DNA of 64,000 bases. Origin: an uncultured Rhodobacterales bacterium (lineage in GTDB: Bacteria > Pseudomonadota > Alphaproteobacteria > Rhodobacterales > Rhodobacteraceae). The stretch's first letter is position 1. Each line of letters starts with the position of its first letter. The stretch covers positions 88,950 through 152,949 of the forward strand of contig CAIQOV010000025.1 in NCBI GenBank assembly GCA_903873585.1, written 5' to 3'. Position numbers and translations under genes: made by a program. Positions 42,865 through 52,388 of the stretch are shown piece after piece. Below the pieces are notes generated by a model. That model saw only the letters and a list, made by a program, of their open reading frames with translations. It had not been told where the DNA came from and did no database searches.

Positions 42865-43679
42865 GACAGGGCCCGTTGGAACGCCGCCAAGGCCGCAACA
42901 CTTTCGGGTTCATCCAGAAAGGGCACATGGGCGCGGTCTGGCACGTTGGCCACGATCAGGCGAGGGTGGCGGCTTGCCATCTCTGCCACGGTGGCGGCAC
43001 TTAACAGGTCAGAGTTTGCGCCCCTGATCACCGCCATGGGCAGCCCCGCGCAGGCATCAAACAGCGGCCAAGCATCGCCTGCGGGCGCTGCCACCCCGGC
43101 CATAAAACTGTCGCGCAGCGCGGGGTCGTAGGTGATCTGCAACCCTTCGGCTTCGGGTTTGGCGTGCTTTTGCGCTTCCTCCATCCAGCGCGCGGCGGGC
43201 ACATTGGCAAAGCCTTGCGAATGGCGGGCCAGCACTTCGGCATAGGCGGTAAAGGTCTTCGCCGTTGGATTGCGCCCGACGTAATCGGCAATCCGCGCAA
43301 GCCCCGCGCGTTCGATCACGGGGCCAATGTCATTCAGGCACAGCCCCAGCAGTCTATCGCGCACTAGATGGGCCAACACCATCCCGATCAACCCGCCGCG
43401 CGAGGTGCCTAATACGGCAAAGCGCTTCACCCCCAAATGGTCCATCAGCGCCAGCGCATCTTGCGCCTCTTGGCCCACGGTATAGGTGGCAGCGCCTGTC
43501 CAGCTAGACCCGCCGCGCCCGCGATAATCCATCCGGATGATCCGACCGCTCAAATGCGGCTTGGCATAGGTGAAGTCGGCCATAGTGCGGGTCAGGCCAG
43601 CCAAGCACAAAAGCGGCGTGCCTTGGCCTTGGTCGGCATAGGCCAAGCGGGTTCCGTCAGGAAGGGTCAGGTGTTTCAT
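42861..43679 (-). CDS. Alpha/beta hydrolase
   Basis: A 272-residue alpha/beta hydrolase with the oxyanion region CLAGLTRTMADF, the nucleophile elbow GTSRGG (S93), a probable acid in VIRGANSDLLS and the His in PDRAHVPFLDEP. The substrate is unknown. It is first in a two-gene overlap with the PLP dehydratase. ATG 43679 matches the usual MKHLTLPDGTRLAY start of this group; the longer open frame lacks support. It is divergent from the ABC exporter gene, with 99 bases between. Confidence 0.83.
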   Translation of the reverse strand: MKHLTLPDGTRLAYADQGQGTPLLCLAGLTRTMADFTYAKPHLSGRIIRMDYRGRGGSSWTGAATYTVGQEAQDALALMDHLGVKRFAVLGTSRGGLIGMVLAHLVRDRLLGLCLNDIGPVIERAGLARIADYVGRNPTAKTFTAYAEVLARHSQGFANVPAARWMEEAQKHAKPEAEGLQITYDPALRDSFMAGVAAPAGDAWPLFDACAGLPMAVIRGANSDLLSAATVAEMASRHPRLIVANVPDRAHVPFLDEPESVAALAAFQRALS

Positions 43680-43778
43680 CGGCCAAATTAAGCACCAATC
43701 CGGCGCGCTTGGAAGGGGTGCTTGCCTAGGCCGTGCGCGGGGCATAGATGCAAGCGCAAGAACGGCAAGGGGCATTTC

Positions 43779-45566
43779 ATGGCGCATCTCGACACGGGCG
43801 AGCGGGCAAAGTCGCGCAGGGTTAGCGCTTTGGCGGGGTTGCGCCCGTTTTTGGCCCCCTATCGGCTGATGATCTTTGTGGCGGGGGTGGCTTTGGTTGT
43901 CACAGCCTCGGTCAGTTTGGTGCTGCCTATGGCGGTGCGCCGCGTGGTGGATGGCTTTGGCGCTGAAAAAGCGGCGATGCTGGACCAGTATTTTGGCGCG
44001 GCGATGGCGGTGGCGGCGGTGATGGCCGTTGGTGCAGGGGTGCGGTACTACTTTGTCACACGGTTGGGCGAGCGTGTCGTGGCCGACATTCGCCGTGCGC
44101 TGTTTGATAAGGTCATGGGGATGAGCCCCGCCTATTTCGAAAAGATCATGACGGGTGAGGTGTTAAGCCGCATCACAACCGACACCACACTGATCTTGTC
44201 GGTGATCGGCTCGTCAATCTCTGTCGCGTTGCGCAACCTGCTGACGCTGATCGGCGGGTTGGTGTTGTTGATGTTGACATCGACCAAGCTGACGCTGCTG
44301 GTTTTGCTGATCGTGCCCGCCACGGTGGTGCCCATTGTGGTGCTGGGGCGCAAATTGCGCGCCTCGTCGCGTGACAACCAAGACCTGATCGCGCAATCCT
44401 CTGGCCTTGCGTCAGAGGCGTTGACGGCGGTGCAGATCGTGCAGGCTTTCACCCATGTCATGGTGACGCGCGCACGGTTTTCGGCGGTGAACGAAAAGGG
44501 CTTCGCCTCGGCGCTCAACCGCATCGGGCTGCGGGCGGTCATGACCTTTGTGGTGATGTTTTTGGCCTTTGCCGGTGTGGTTGGGGTGCTGTGGATCGGC
44601 GCGCATGATGTGCGCACTGGCGTGATGACCCCCGGCGAACTGGTGCAGTTTTTGATCTATGCCGTGATGGTGGCAGGTTCTGTCGGCGCCTTGTCCGAGA
44701 TTTGGAGCGAGGTGCAGCGCGCCGCAGGGGCGACCGAGCGTTTGGTGGAAATCTTGCAAGCCACCGACACGGTGCAAGATCCCGCCCGCCCCGTGGCCCC
44801 CGCGCAGCCGGTGCGCGGCGGGTTGGTGCTGGACGATGTGCGCTTCCATTACCCCTCGCGCCCCGACACGGCGGCGCTGGACGGGGTTAGCCTGACCATT
44901 GCGCCGGGGGAAACCGTGGCGGTTGTGGGGCCTTCGGGGGCTGGCAAGTCGACGGTGTTTCAACTGCTGTTGCGGTTCTTTGATCCGGACTCGGGGCGCA
45001 TTCTGCTTGACGGCATTGATCTGCGCGACATGAACCGCGATGCCTTTCGCAAGAACTTTGCGCTGGTCCCGCAAGATTCAGTGATCTTCGCCGGATCAGC
45101 GCGCGAAAACATCCGCTTCGGTCGCCCCGAAGCCAGCGATGCCGAGGTGGAAGCCGCAGCCCTTGCTGCCGCCGCGCATGAGTTCATTAGCGCCCTTCCG
45201 CAGGGCTATGACACTTTCTTGGGCGAGCGCGGTGTGATGCTGTCAGGCGGTCAACGCCAGCGCATCGCCATCGCCCGCGCCATTCTGCGTGATGCGCGGG
45301 TGTTGTTGCTGGATGAGGCGACCTCGGCCCTTGATGCGGAAAGCGAACGCTTGGTGCAGCGGGCTGTGGAACAGCTTGGCCAAGGGCGCACCGTTTTGGT
45401 CGTGGCACACCGTTTGGCAACCGTAAAGCGGGCTGACCGGATTGTGGTACTGGATCAGGGCCGCATTGTGGCGACCGGCGCGCATGACGAATTGGTGGCG
45501 CAAGGAGGCCTTTATGCGCGCCTTGCGCGGTTGCAATTCACCGACGGGGCCGCAACCGAGCTTTAA
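43779..45566 (+). CDS. MsbA-like ABC exporter (fused permease-ATPase)
   Basis: A 595-residue half transporter with an N-terminal six-span export domain (about residues 25-310) and a C-terminal ATPase. Walker A is GPSGAGKST (384-392), the signature is LSGGQ (488-492), Walker B is LLLDEAT with D512/E513, and the switch His is in VAHRLATV. It should work as a homodimer exporting lipid or another hydrophobic substrate. ATG 43779 has AAGGGG 7 bases upstream. Its last 29 bases overlap the 3' end of the convergent cysteine-cluster gene. Confidence 0.92.
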   Translation: MAHLDTGERAKSRRVSALAGLRPFLAPYRLMIFVAGVALVVTASVSLVLPMAVRRVVDGFGAEKAAMLDQYFGAAMAVAAVMAVGAGVRYYFVTRLGERVVADIRRALFDKVMGMSPAYFEKIMTGEVLSRITTDTTLILSVIGSSISVALRNLLTLIGGLVLLMLTSTKLTLLVLLIVPATVVPIVVLGRKLRASSRDNQDLIAQSSGLASEALTAVQIVQAFTHVMVTRARFSAVNEKGFASALNRIGLRAVMTFVVMFLAFAGVVGVLWIGAHDVRTGVMTPGELVQFLIYAVMVAGSVGALSEIWSEVQRAAGATERLVEILQATDTVQDPARPVAPAQPVRGGLVLDDVRFHYPSRPDTAALDGVSLTIAPGETVAVVGPSGAGKSTVFQLLLRFFDPDSGRILLDGIDLRDMNRDAFRKNFALVPQDSVIFAGSARENIRFGRPEASDAEVEAAALAAAAHEFISALPQGYDTFLGERGVMLSGGQRQRIAIARAILRDARVLLLDEATSALDAESERLVQRAVEQLGQGRTVLVVAHRLATVKRADRIVVLDQGRIVATGAHDELVAQGGLYARLARLQFTDGAATEL

Positions 45567-46059
45567 GCTGCGCCAAAAAGTCGCGCACCGCGCGCGGCTT
45601 GGGGCCGGTTTCATAGGCTGACAGGCTGGCTTGCGTTTGGCGGTCGGCCACATCAAGATCGGCCAATAAGCGCAAGCGTTGCGCGTTTTCGTCGCCTGTC
45701 AGGGGCAACCGCGCTGCTGCGTCTAACAGCGCGTGATCTTCGTGCAGGCGGCGCATGGCGCGAAAGGCTTGCTCCATCGGTTCGGTCAAACTTGGGTCTG
45801 ACCGCCAGCTTTGCCCCGCAAACACCTCTTGCACCACCCGCTGGCCTGCGCCCAAGCAATCATACCGCAGGCAGCCCGCAAAGCCGCGCTTTTCCAGATC
45901 GGCGTGAATGGAACAGGCGTGCGCCTTCAGATGCTTGCACGCCACACCGCCTGCCTTGTCAAAGCCAAAATCTTCGCCGCCGTCAAAGGGCAGCATCACG
46001 CAGCACAGCGCGGCGCAGGCGTCGCATTTGGGGCTGAAGTCGATCTTGGTGTCTTGCAT
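45538..46059 (-). CDS. YkgJ-like cysteine-cluster protein
   Basis: A 173-residue protein starting with CxxCxxxCC (C12, C15, C19, C20). Further Cys/His positions (ACKHLKAHACSIH, GCLRYDC) give the eight-cysteine pattern of the YkgJ family, annotated as putative zinc- or iron-chelating domains. The C-terminal half is helical and Leu/Arg-rich. ATG 46059 begins directly before the cluster, and the longer frame has no ribosome site. Function is unknown. Confidence 0.82.
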   Translation of the reverse strand: MQDTKIDFSPKCDACAALCCVMLPFDGGEDFGFDKAGGVACKHLKAHACSIHADLEKRGFAGCLRYDCLGAGQRVVQEVFAGQSWRSDPSLTEPMEQAFRAMRRLHEDHALLDAAARLPLTGDENAQRLRLLADLDVADRQTQASLSAYETGPKPRAVRDFLAQLKARLRPRR

Positions 46060-46180
46060 CTGCTTATAGTCCCTAGGCCATGCGGTTCGGCGCGCGCCCT
46101 TGGCAAAGCTTGCATTTCGCGCCATCGTGCCGTCAAGCCCCGCTTAAAGGGGCAGGCCGTATCGGCTGCGGGGGGAACGG

Positions 46181-48067
46181 ATGAGCGAATTTCGAACGCG
46201 CCAAGACGTGGCCGCGATAGAGGCGGAAATGCCTTGGGCAGACCGTGATGTGGCCCGCACCATGCACGCCTTCCTGACGCGCGCCACCGCAGCGCATGGC
46301 CCGCGCCCTGCGGTCACGTTTCAACTGACATCGGGCGCAAAAGACCGCGCGCAGACGCTGACGTGGGGCGCGCTGCTGGATCAAGTCACCCAAACCGCGA
46401 ACCTGTTGCGCAGCCTTGGGGTTGGGCCACACGATGTGGTGGCCTATGTTTTGCCCAACGCGTTGGAAACCGTGGTCACGCTGTTGGCGGGGGCTGTGGC
46501 GGGGATTGTTTGCCCGATTAACCCGCTGCTTGACCCGGCCCAGATTGCCGCTTTGTTGCGCGAAACTAAGGCGAAGGTGGTTGTCACCCTGAAACCCTTT
46601 CCGCGCACGGATCTTGCGCAAAAGGTCGCACAGGCTGTGGCCGAAGCGCCGTGCGTGGCCACGGTGCTAGAGGTAGACTTGGCCCCCTATCTGCCCTTTC
46701 CCAAATCGCTGATCGCGGGGGCCATGCGCCCCAAGACAACGGCGCGCCATGCCGCCAAGGTCATGGGCTTTGCCGCCGCCGTGGCTCGCCAGCCCAAAAG
46801 CTTAACCTTTGCCGACCCGCCAACCGACCGTGTTGCCGCCTATTTTCACACCGGCGGCACCACGGGCCTGCCCAAAGTCACCCAACACCGCGTTTCGGGC
46901 ATGGTTTACAACGGCTGGCTTGGCCACCGCCTGCTCTTTCGCGAAACCGATGTGATCTTGTGCCCTTTGCCGCTGTTTCATGTCTTTGCGGCTTATCCGG
47001 TGATGATGTCGATGATCGCCTCGGGTGGGCACGCGGTGTTTCCCACGCCGCAAGGGTACCGCGGCGAGGGGGTGTTTGATGCGCTGTGGCAGTTGGTTGA
47101 ACGCTACGGTGCCACCTATCTGATCGGCGTGCCGACAGCGCTTTCAGCGCTGATGCAGCGTCCGGTCAATGCCAAAATCGGCACGCTGCGCGGCACCTTT
47201 TCAGGATCATCTCCGCTGCCGACAGACCTGTTCAACCGCTATGAACGCGCAACAGGCGTGCAGGTGATTGAAGGCTATGGGCTGACGGAATGCACCTGCC
47301 TTGTGTCGGTGAACCCGCCCGATGGGGTGAAAAAGGCAGGCTCAGTTGGCTTGGCCTTTCCCTATACCAGCGTGCGCATCTTGGCGCGTGATGCCAACGG
47401 CGTGCGCGCATGCGCGGTTGACGAGGTGGGCGAAATTTGCATTTCCAGCCCCGGTGTTTTGCCCGGGGGCACTTATGTCGAAGAAGCGCGCAATGAGGGG
47501 TTGTTTGATGAAGGCTTTTATCTGCGCACCGGTGATCTGGGGCGGATGGACGCGGACGGGTATTTGTTCATCACGGGCCGCGCAAAGGATTTGATCATTC
47601 GCGGCGGCCATAATCTGGACCCGGCTTTGATCGAAGAAGCCCTGATGACCCACCCCGCCGTGGCCTTTGCGGGGGCCATCGGCCAGCCCGATGCCCATGC
47701 GGGCGAATTGCCCTGCGCTTATGTCGAGCTTGTGGCCGGTGCCACAGTATCGCCCGAGGTGTTGGCTGCGCATTGCAGCCACCACATTCCCGAACGCGCG
47801 GCTATTCCTAAGCACGTCGAAATCTTGCCCAGCCTGCCTAAGACCGCCGTCGGCAAGATTCTAAAACCCGAATTGCGCAAACGCGCTATCGCGCGGGTGT
47901 TTGATGCGGCCTTGGCCGAGGCGGGTGTGCAAGCCCGCGTGGCCGATGTGGTCGAAGACCGCAAACGCGGATTGGTGGCGCGGGTGCAGGGCGCTGAACG
48001 GCTCGAAGGGGAAATGGTCAGTGCCTGTCTGGCGGAATTTGTTATTCCTTGGGAGTGGGTATCGTAA
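46181..48067 (+). CDS. Acyl-CoA synthetase (AMP-binding, FadD-like)
   Basis: A 628-residue member of the adenylate-forming superfamily that would activate a carboxylic acid to its CoA thioester. The P-loop-like motif YFHTGGTTGLPK is near residue 220, EGYGLTE near 364, YLRTGDLGRMDADGYLFITGR near 447-467, and the C-terminal catalytic Lys region (LPKTAVGKILKPELR) near 555. Length and the N-terminal extension suggest a fatty or aryl acid substrate. ATG 46181 follows a G-rich ribosome site. No beta-oxidation genes are adjacent. Confidence 0.88.
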   Translation: MSEFRTRQDVAAIEAEMPWADRDVARTMHAFLTRATAAHGPRPAVTFQLTSGAKDRAQTLTWGALLDQVTQTANLLRSLGVGPHDVVAYVLPNALETVVTLLAGAVAGIVCPINPLLDPAQIAALLRETKAKVVVTLKPFPRTDLAQKVAQAVAEAPCVATVLEVDLAPYLPFPKSLIAGAMRPKTTARHAAKVMGFAAAVARQPKSLTFADPPTDRVAAYFHTGGTTGLPKVTQHRVSGMVYNGWLGHRLLFRETDVILCPLPLFHVFAAYPVMMSMIASGGHAVFPTPQGYRGEGVFDALWQLVERYGATYLIGVPTALSALMQRPVNAKIGTLRGTFSGSSPLPTDLFNRYERATGVQVIEGYGLTECTCLVSVNPPDGVKKAGSVGLAFPYTSVRILARDANGVRACAVDEVGEICISSPGVLPGGTYVEEARNEGLFDEGFYLRTGDLGRMDADGYLFITGRAKDLIIRGGHNLDPALIEEALMTHPAVAFAGAIGQPDAHAGELPCAYVELVAGATVSPEVLAAHCSHHIPERAAIPKHVEILPSLPKTAVGKILKPELRKRAIARVFDAALAEAGVQARVADVVEDRKRGLVARVQGAERLEGEMVSACLAEFVIPWEWVS

Positions 48068-48147
48068 ACAGGCCGCACATTTTTGTTGCCTACAAGGCGA
48101 TCCGCCGTCAATCCTAGGGGCAAACCCACCCCCTGACGGAGGCAGAC

Positions 48148-48669
48148 ATGACTTCCCGCATAGGTCCATTTGTGGCGCTTTTGATAGGACTGCAAGCCGC
48201 CCCCGCCTTGGCGGATCGGTCAGATGTGTTGTACTCTTACAAACACTGGCAGGTGGAAGGGATCACCTTTGATGATGGCACCTATGCCTGTCTGGCCGAG
48301 GTGGCCGAAGCGGGCGAAAGTTTTTCGATCTGGGTTTTTCCCGATCAAACCATCCGGCTGCAGTTTTACTCGCAAGACTGGGATTTTGGCGAGAGTGACA
48401 CAGCCGATCTAGAGGTAGAGATTGACCACCGCTCGCCTTGGTCGCTGACGGGGGCGAATTTAACCCAAAGCTCGGTGCTGTTTGATCTGCCTGACGGCGA
48501 TGACAGCGTGAATTTTGTGGTGGAAGTGGCCGAAGGCCGCACGCTGCATCTGCGATCCAGCGATGGCACGCCGGTGAAAGACTACTCACTGGCCGGATCA
48601 TCCGCCTCGATCAGCAATCTGATAGATTGCGGTGTCGCCATTCGAGACACGTCAAACCCGTTCAACTAG
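48148..48669 (+). CDS. Secreted protein of unknown function
   Basis: A 173-residue protein with a clear Sec signal peptide (about residues 1-22, ending in PALA-DR). The mature part is acidic and beta-strand-rich (FSIWVFPDQTIRLQFYSQDW, SWSL-type repeats) with two Cys, one near each end (YACLAE, IDCGV), that could form a disulfide. It loosely recalls the invasion-associated locus B type of periplasmic proteins, but I would not assign it. ATG 48148 has GGAGG 5 bases upstream. A palindrome-type hairpin follows the stop. Confidence 0.75.
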   Translation: MTSRIGPFVALLIGLQAAPALADRSDVLYSYKHWQVEGITFDDGTYACLAEVAEAGESFSIWVFPDQTIRLQFYSQDWDFGESDTADLEVEIDHRSPWSLTGANLTQSSVLFDLPDGDDSVNFVVEVAEGRTLHLRSSDGTPVKDYSLAGSSASISNLIDCGVAIRDTSNPFN

Positions 48670-48673
48670 GCCC

Positions 48674-48692
48674 GATCTTTCTGCGAAAGATC
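48674..48692. repeat. TTTCTGCGAAA palindrome, copy e
   Basis: GATCTTTC-TGC-GAAAGATC, an 8-bp stem with a TGC loop in the 33-base gap between two convergent genes. The stem differs from other copies by a compensated base pair. It is likely the shared terminator. Confidence 0.7.
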
Positions 48693-48702
48693 AGCGCGCA
48701 TC

Positions 48703-49146
48703 CTACAGCGTTGCGGTGTCCATCCAGATCGTCACTGGCCCGTCGTTGTTCAGCGACACGTCCATATCGGCACCGAAGATGCCGTTTTGCACGGGAATGC
48801 CCAAGGCGGCTACCTTGGCGGTGAAGGATTCGTATAACTGCTTTGCCAGATCGGGCGGGGCAGCATAGGAAAAGCCCGGGCGGTTGCCGCGCAGGTCGGC
48901 GGCAAGGGTGAACTGGCTGACGATCAGGGCCGATCCGCCCATATCGCGCAGCGACAGGTTCATTTTGCCGGCGTCATCCTTGAAGATGCGCAGTTTTGAA
49001 ATTTTGGTGGAAAGCTTATCCACCTCGGCTTCGGTATCATCGGGCATGGCGCAGACCAAGATCAGCAGACCAGCACCGATTTGGCCCACGACCCTGCCAT
49101 CGACCGTGACGCTGGCGCGGGTGACGCGCTGCAATAGCGCCTTCAC
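48703..49146 (-). CDS. dtd: D-aminoacyl-tRNA deacylase
   Basis: A 147-residue proofreading enzyme that removes D-amino acids (and glycine from tRNA-Ala) from tRNA. Diagnostic motifs are SQFTLAAD in the active site and the C-terminal [16 protein letters not shown], with the cross-subunit Gly-Pro dipeptide. GTG 49146 overlaps the kinase stop by 4 bases (GTGA) and gives the expected [15 protein letters not shown] start; ATG is not available there. It is likely translated together with the upstream kinase gene. Confidence 0.95.
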   Translation of the reverse strand: MKALLQRVTRASVTVDGRVVGQIGAGLLILVCAMPDDTEAEVDKLSTKISKLRIFKDDAGKMNLSLRDMGGSALIVSQFTLAADLRGNRPGFSYAAPPDLAKQLYESFTAKVAALGIPVQNGIFGADMDVSLNNDGPVTIWMDTATL

Positions 49147-50066
49147 AGCTCTGCCCGCCACGGCGGGTTGGCGCCTGCGCGCGAGACGGTGATGGCGGCG
49201 GCACGGGTGCCAAGGGTTAGGGCGGCATCCAGTTTGGCATCGGTTAGGGCTGACAGGCGCGCCTTGGTCAATGCGCCTGCTTCGTGCAGGGCGCACAGCG
49301 CGCCAGCGTTGAACGTGTCGCCTGCGCCCACCGTATCGGCGACCGTCACCTTTTGGGCGGCGATAAAGCGGTCTTGGGTTGCGGTCACAGCGCGCGCGCC
49401 TGCGGCCCCTTCGGTGATGAACACAAGCTTGGGGCCTTGCGCCACAATTGCGCGGGCCAGTTGCGTCACATCGCCGTTGCCCGACAGCCAATGCAGGTCT
49501 TCATCCGACAGCTTCACAATATCGGCCCGCGCGATCATCCGTTCGATGCGGGCGCGGTATTGGGCTTCTTTGCCCGCGATGAAGCCAAGGCGGATGTTGG
49601 GGTCGATCATCGTCACACGGGTGGGCGCTTCGCGGATTTGAAGTGACTCATACGTGGTGGCGGCTGGGTCGTTGACCAAGGATATACCGCCAAAAAACAG
49701 CGTGCTCACCGAAGCGGGCAGGTGGGGCAGTTGATCTTGCGTTAACAGAAGGCCTGCGGTGTTTTCATCATAGAAAGCATAGGTTGCTTGGCCATCGACC
49801 AGTTTAACAAAGGCCACGGTGGTGGGTTTTGCCGAGCGGGCGCAGTAGCGCGTATCAACCTTGGACGCGGTGAGGGTATCGGCCAAAATCTCGCCCAACA
49901 TATCGGTCGAGATGCCCGAGAAAAAGGCCGAAGGCGCGCCGAGTCGGCCCAATGCGATGGCGGTGTTGAACACCGCGCCACCAGCGTAGGGGGCAAAGCA
50001 CGCCTCGCCCAGCGTGCTTTGGCGGGGCAGCATGTCGATCAGGGCTTCGCCACAGCTGAGAATCAT
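49143..50066 (-). CDS. PfkB-family carbohydrate kinase (fructokinase-like)
   Basis: A 307-residue ribokinase-superfamily sugar kinase. The N-terminal [10 protein letters not shown] and [15 protein letters not shown] form the sugar site; the C-terminal [12 protein letters not shown] carries the anion hole and catalytic Asp. The sequence resembles bacterial fructokinases, which phosphorylate fructose to fructose-6-phosphate. ATG 50066 has AAGGAGCG about 6 bases upstream. A LacI-type 16-base palindrome lies 46 bases before the start (50112-50127). dtd follows with a 4-base overlap. Confidence 0.88.
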   Translation of the reverse strand: MILSCGEALIDMLPRQSTLGEACFAPYAGGAVFNTAIALGRLGAPSAFFSGISTDMLGEILADTLTASKVDTRYCARSAKPTTVAFVKLVDGQATYAFYDENTAGLLLTQDQLPHLPASVSTLFFGGISLVNDPAATTYESLQIREAPTRVTMIDPNIRLGFIAGKEAQYRARIERMIARADIVKLSDEDLHWLSGNGDVTQLARAIVAQGPKLVFITEGAAGARAVTATQDRFIAAQKVTVADTVGAGDTFNAGALCALHEAGALTKARLSALTDAKLDAALTLGTRAAAITVSRAGANPPWRAEL

Positions 50067-50111
50067 TTCACGCTCCTTGGTAGAATTTGGCGCACCTTAC
50101 CCGACCAGCGG

Positions 50112-50127
50112 CTGTTTGCGCAAACAG
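50112..50127. promoter_or_regulatory. Candidate LacI-family operator upstream of the sugar kinase
   Basis: CTGTTTGCGCAAACAG is a perfect 16-base palindrome with a central CG, the usual form of LacI/GalR-type operators. It lies 46 bases before the fructokinase-like gene and 24 bases past the purC stop. It could also be read as a short terminator hairpin for purC. Confidence 0.45.
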
Positions 50128-50150
50128 GCGGGCTTGGGGCAGGGACGGGC

Positions 50151-51113
50151 TTAGAGGAAATAGGGCTGCAAGGCGGTGCGGACGCGGTCAAGCACGCTGT
50201 CGCCGGACAGGTCGGGGGCAAAGGTTTGGCCCGTGATCGCCTGATAGGCCTGCACATAGACGGCCGAGGTGGCTTCGATCATGTCGGCGGGAATTTCGGG
50301 CAGGGGGTCGTGATAGGGATCACAGCGCGCGGCGACCCAAGAGCGGATCACGTCTTTATCAAAACTCGGCGGACGGGTGCCGCCTTCAAACGCCGTTTGA
50401 TAGCCCGAAGCGATCCAGTAGCGGCTGGAATCGGGGGTGTGGATTTCATCGGCGATCAGGATTTTGCCTGACGGGTCGGTGCCGAATTCATACTTGGTAT
50501 CCACCAAGATCAGCCCCCGTTCGGCGGCCATCTGCTGGCCCCGCGCGAAAAGGGCGAGGGCTGCGGCTGAAACTTCGTCCCATTGGGCGGGGGTCAGTAG
50601 GCATTGGGCGATGATGTCGTCGGCTGTCAGCGGCGCATCATGGTCGCCGTCAAAGGCTTTGGACGTGGGGGTGATGATCGGGCGGGCCAAGATTTGGTTG
50701 TCGCGCATCCCTTCGGGCAGAACATGGCCATACATGGCGCGCTGGCCGTGTTTGTACTGGGTAAGAACCGAGGTCGAGGTGCTGCCCGCCAGATAACCGC
50801 GCACCACCACCTCGACCGGAAGGATCGTCAGGCGCTGGCCGATCACCACGTTCGGATCAGGGTAAGACAGCACATGATTGGGCATGATGTCGGCGGTACG
50901 ATCAAACCAGAAGCGGGCGATTTGGGTCAGGATTTGGCCCTTGTAAGGGATCGCCGTCAAGATGCGGTCGAAGGCCGAAATCCGATCAGAGGCAATCAGA
51001 ATGCGCCGCCCGTGGGGGTGGGTGGCATCGGCGGGCAGGTCATAGCAATCGCGCACTTTGCCGAAATAGGGGTTGGGCAATTCGCGAATGCGGGCGTGGG
51101 AGAGAACGCGCAT
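50151..51113 (-). CDS. purC: Phosphoribosylaminoimidazole-succinocarboxamide synthase
   Basis: A 320-residue SAICAR synthetase, the purine pathway step that joins CAIR with aspartate using ATP. Motifs are [39 protein letters not shown] and LVDTKYEFG. At about 320 residues it belongs to the longer (yeast-like) PurC group and not the 240-residue E. coli type. ATG 51113 has GGAGG 5 bases upstream, so the long open frame beyond it is not used. Confidence 0.95.
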   Translation of the reverse strand: MRVLSHARIRELPNPYFGKVRDCYDLPADATHPHGRRILIASDRISAFDRILTAIPYKGQILTQIARFWFDRTADIMPNHVLSYPDPNVVIGQRLTILPVEVVVRGYLAGSTSTSVLTQYKHGQRAMYGHVLPEGMRDNQILARPIITPTSKAFDGDHDAPLTADDIIAQCLLTPAQWDEVSAAALALFARGQQMAAERGLILVDTKYEFGTDPSGKILIADEIHTPDSSRYWIASGYQTAFEGGTRPPSFDKDVIRSWVAARCDPYHDPLPEIPADMIEATSAVYVQAYQAITGQTFAPDLSGDSVLDRVRTALQPYFL

Positions 51114-51193
51114 GAAGCCTCCGGTCTGGTCAGCGCCCCTTTGCCCTTGGGGGGCAGCAGAGTCAACCGTGGCGGCGCGCGGCGGCCCGATCT

Positions 51194-51211
51194 GGGGGAC
51201 ATGCTGCCCCC
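51194..51211 (-). terminator. GC-rich hairpin after the zinc-ribbon gene
   Basis: A GGGGG/CCCCC stem (51194-51198 with 51207-51211) with an 8-base loop lies about 30 bases beyond the last gene of the XpaC/TelA operon. There is no T-run, so confidence as a terminator is modest. Confidence 0.4.
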
Positions 51212-51242
51212 TAGGCCCCCTTACGCCAAGATGCACATGGGG

Positions 51243-52385
51243 TTAGCTGCCCTGCCCGTATTTTTGGACCAAATAGTAGGCTGCTGCGGCCAATATCGCC
51301 AGCCCAAGGGCTGCGAAGGTGATCTTCCATACGCTGTAGGGGCGTTCGCCTTGCACTTCGCCGGTTTGGCCGTTGACCAAGAAGCGGTAGGTTTTGGCGT
51401 TGTATTTATACGCGGCGATCCAGATGGGCAGAAGGATGTGTTTGAAGGTTTCATCCGCATAGCTGGTAGAAATGTTGTCAATGCGTTGTTCGTCGCCGCC
51501 GATGTCATAGCGCACGTCTTGGGCAATCACGTTGGCCATTTTCTGCTTGGCTGTGGCGTCGCCGTCGGCCAAGGCCACGGTGTAACCCTCGGCCTGAAAG
51601 CCAGCGAGGTAGTCGGGTTTGTAAGGCTGAAGTTGCGAAAGATCCCAAGGTTCCAAACCCTCGCCCAAGTGGGCGGGCAGGGCGGTAGAAGCGATCGCGA
51701 TCACATCGTCAAAGTCGCGCGAAACCTGACCGGAGGCGGGATACCAGCGGGTCTTTTGCACCTGCTCTTGGCGGGTTTCATTCTTGCCATTGACGTTCAC
51801 CGTGACGGTGCGGGTTTCGTAGTAATGTACGCCCTTTGCACCGGTGTATTGGCTGCGCGTGTCGGCATCAAACGTCCAATAGGGCACATAAACGCCGTTC
51901 ATCGCGCGCCCTGCGCGGGTGAATTCCAACAGGCGGTTGGGGGCGAACCACAGACGGCCCAGCCAAGCCACCATGGCCTTATGGGCTGATTTTTCATCCA
52001 AGGCAAAAGGGATCACGGCTTGCGGCTTGATCTTACGCTCGGCCCCTGTGTCGACCACAATCGGGCCGGCGCAGAAGGGGCATTCGGTGGCATGGCTTGC
52101 GCCGCTGAATTCCACACTCGCACCGCAATTGGGGCATTTGGTGGCGCGCACCTCGGTGCTGGCGGCGGCGGGCAGGTCGTTGGACAGGCCCTTGGCAAGG
52201 GGATGCTCTTCAAAGGCTTTGATCTTGGCGGGTTTATCCCACGGGCCTGCATCGGCATCGGCTTCGACGGCAATCGCCTGTTCAAAGCCGCAATGGTCGC
52301 ATTTCAGCGCCGTTTGGCCGGGGGAAAAGCGCAAATCTGCGCCGCATTGTTGGCAAGGGTAGCGGTGTTCTTCGGTGACTGCCAT
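51243..52385 (-). CDS. Double zinc-ribbon membrane protein (TFIIB-type zinc finger)
   Basis: A 380-residue protein. Two N-terminal zinc ribbons are visible, C11/C14/C29/C32 and C84/C87/C102/C105. The middle part (about residues 130-340) is a conserved beta-rich domain (YVPYWTFDADTRSQYTGAKG, KTRWYPASGQVSRDFDD). It ends in one membrane span at about 352-372. Homologues are often labelled replication factor Y-like in error; no helicase motifs are present. It is last in the XpaC/TelA/SPFH operon, 3 bases after the SPFH gene, suggesting a membrane-associated complex with it. Confidence 0.83.
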   Translation of the reverse strand: MAVTEEHRYPCQQCGADLRFSPGQTALKCDHCGFEQAIAVEADADAGPWDKPAKIKAFEEHPLAKGLSNDLPAAASTEVRATKCPNCGASVEFSGASHATECPFCAGPIVVDTGAERKIKPQAVIPFALDEKSAHKAMVAWLGRLWFAPNRLLEFTRAGRAMNGVYVPYWTFDADTRSQYTGAKGVHYYETRTVTVNVNGKNETRQEQVQKTRWYPASGQVSRDFDDVIAIASTALPAHLGEGLEPWDLSQLQPYKPDYLAGFQAEGYTVALADGDATAKQKMANVIAQDVRYDIGGDEQRIDNISTSYADETFKHILLPIWIAAYKYNAKTYRFLVNGQTGEVQGERPYSVWKITFAALGLAILAAAAYYLVQKYGQGS

Positions 52386-52388
52386 GGT

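Noticed and set aside
50604..51989. 461-codon open frame on the plus strand
   Set aside because: It is antisense to purC and the zinc-ribbon gene, both of which have clear motifs and ribosome sites. The translation is low-complexity Gly/His/Val without a family.
51243..52385. Primosomal protein N'/replication factor Y annotation
   Set aside because: No helicase motifs; only zinc ribbons, a beta-rich domain and a C-terminal membrane span are visible.
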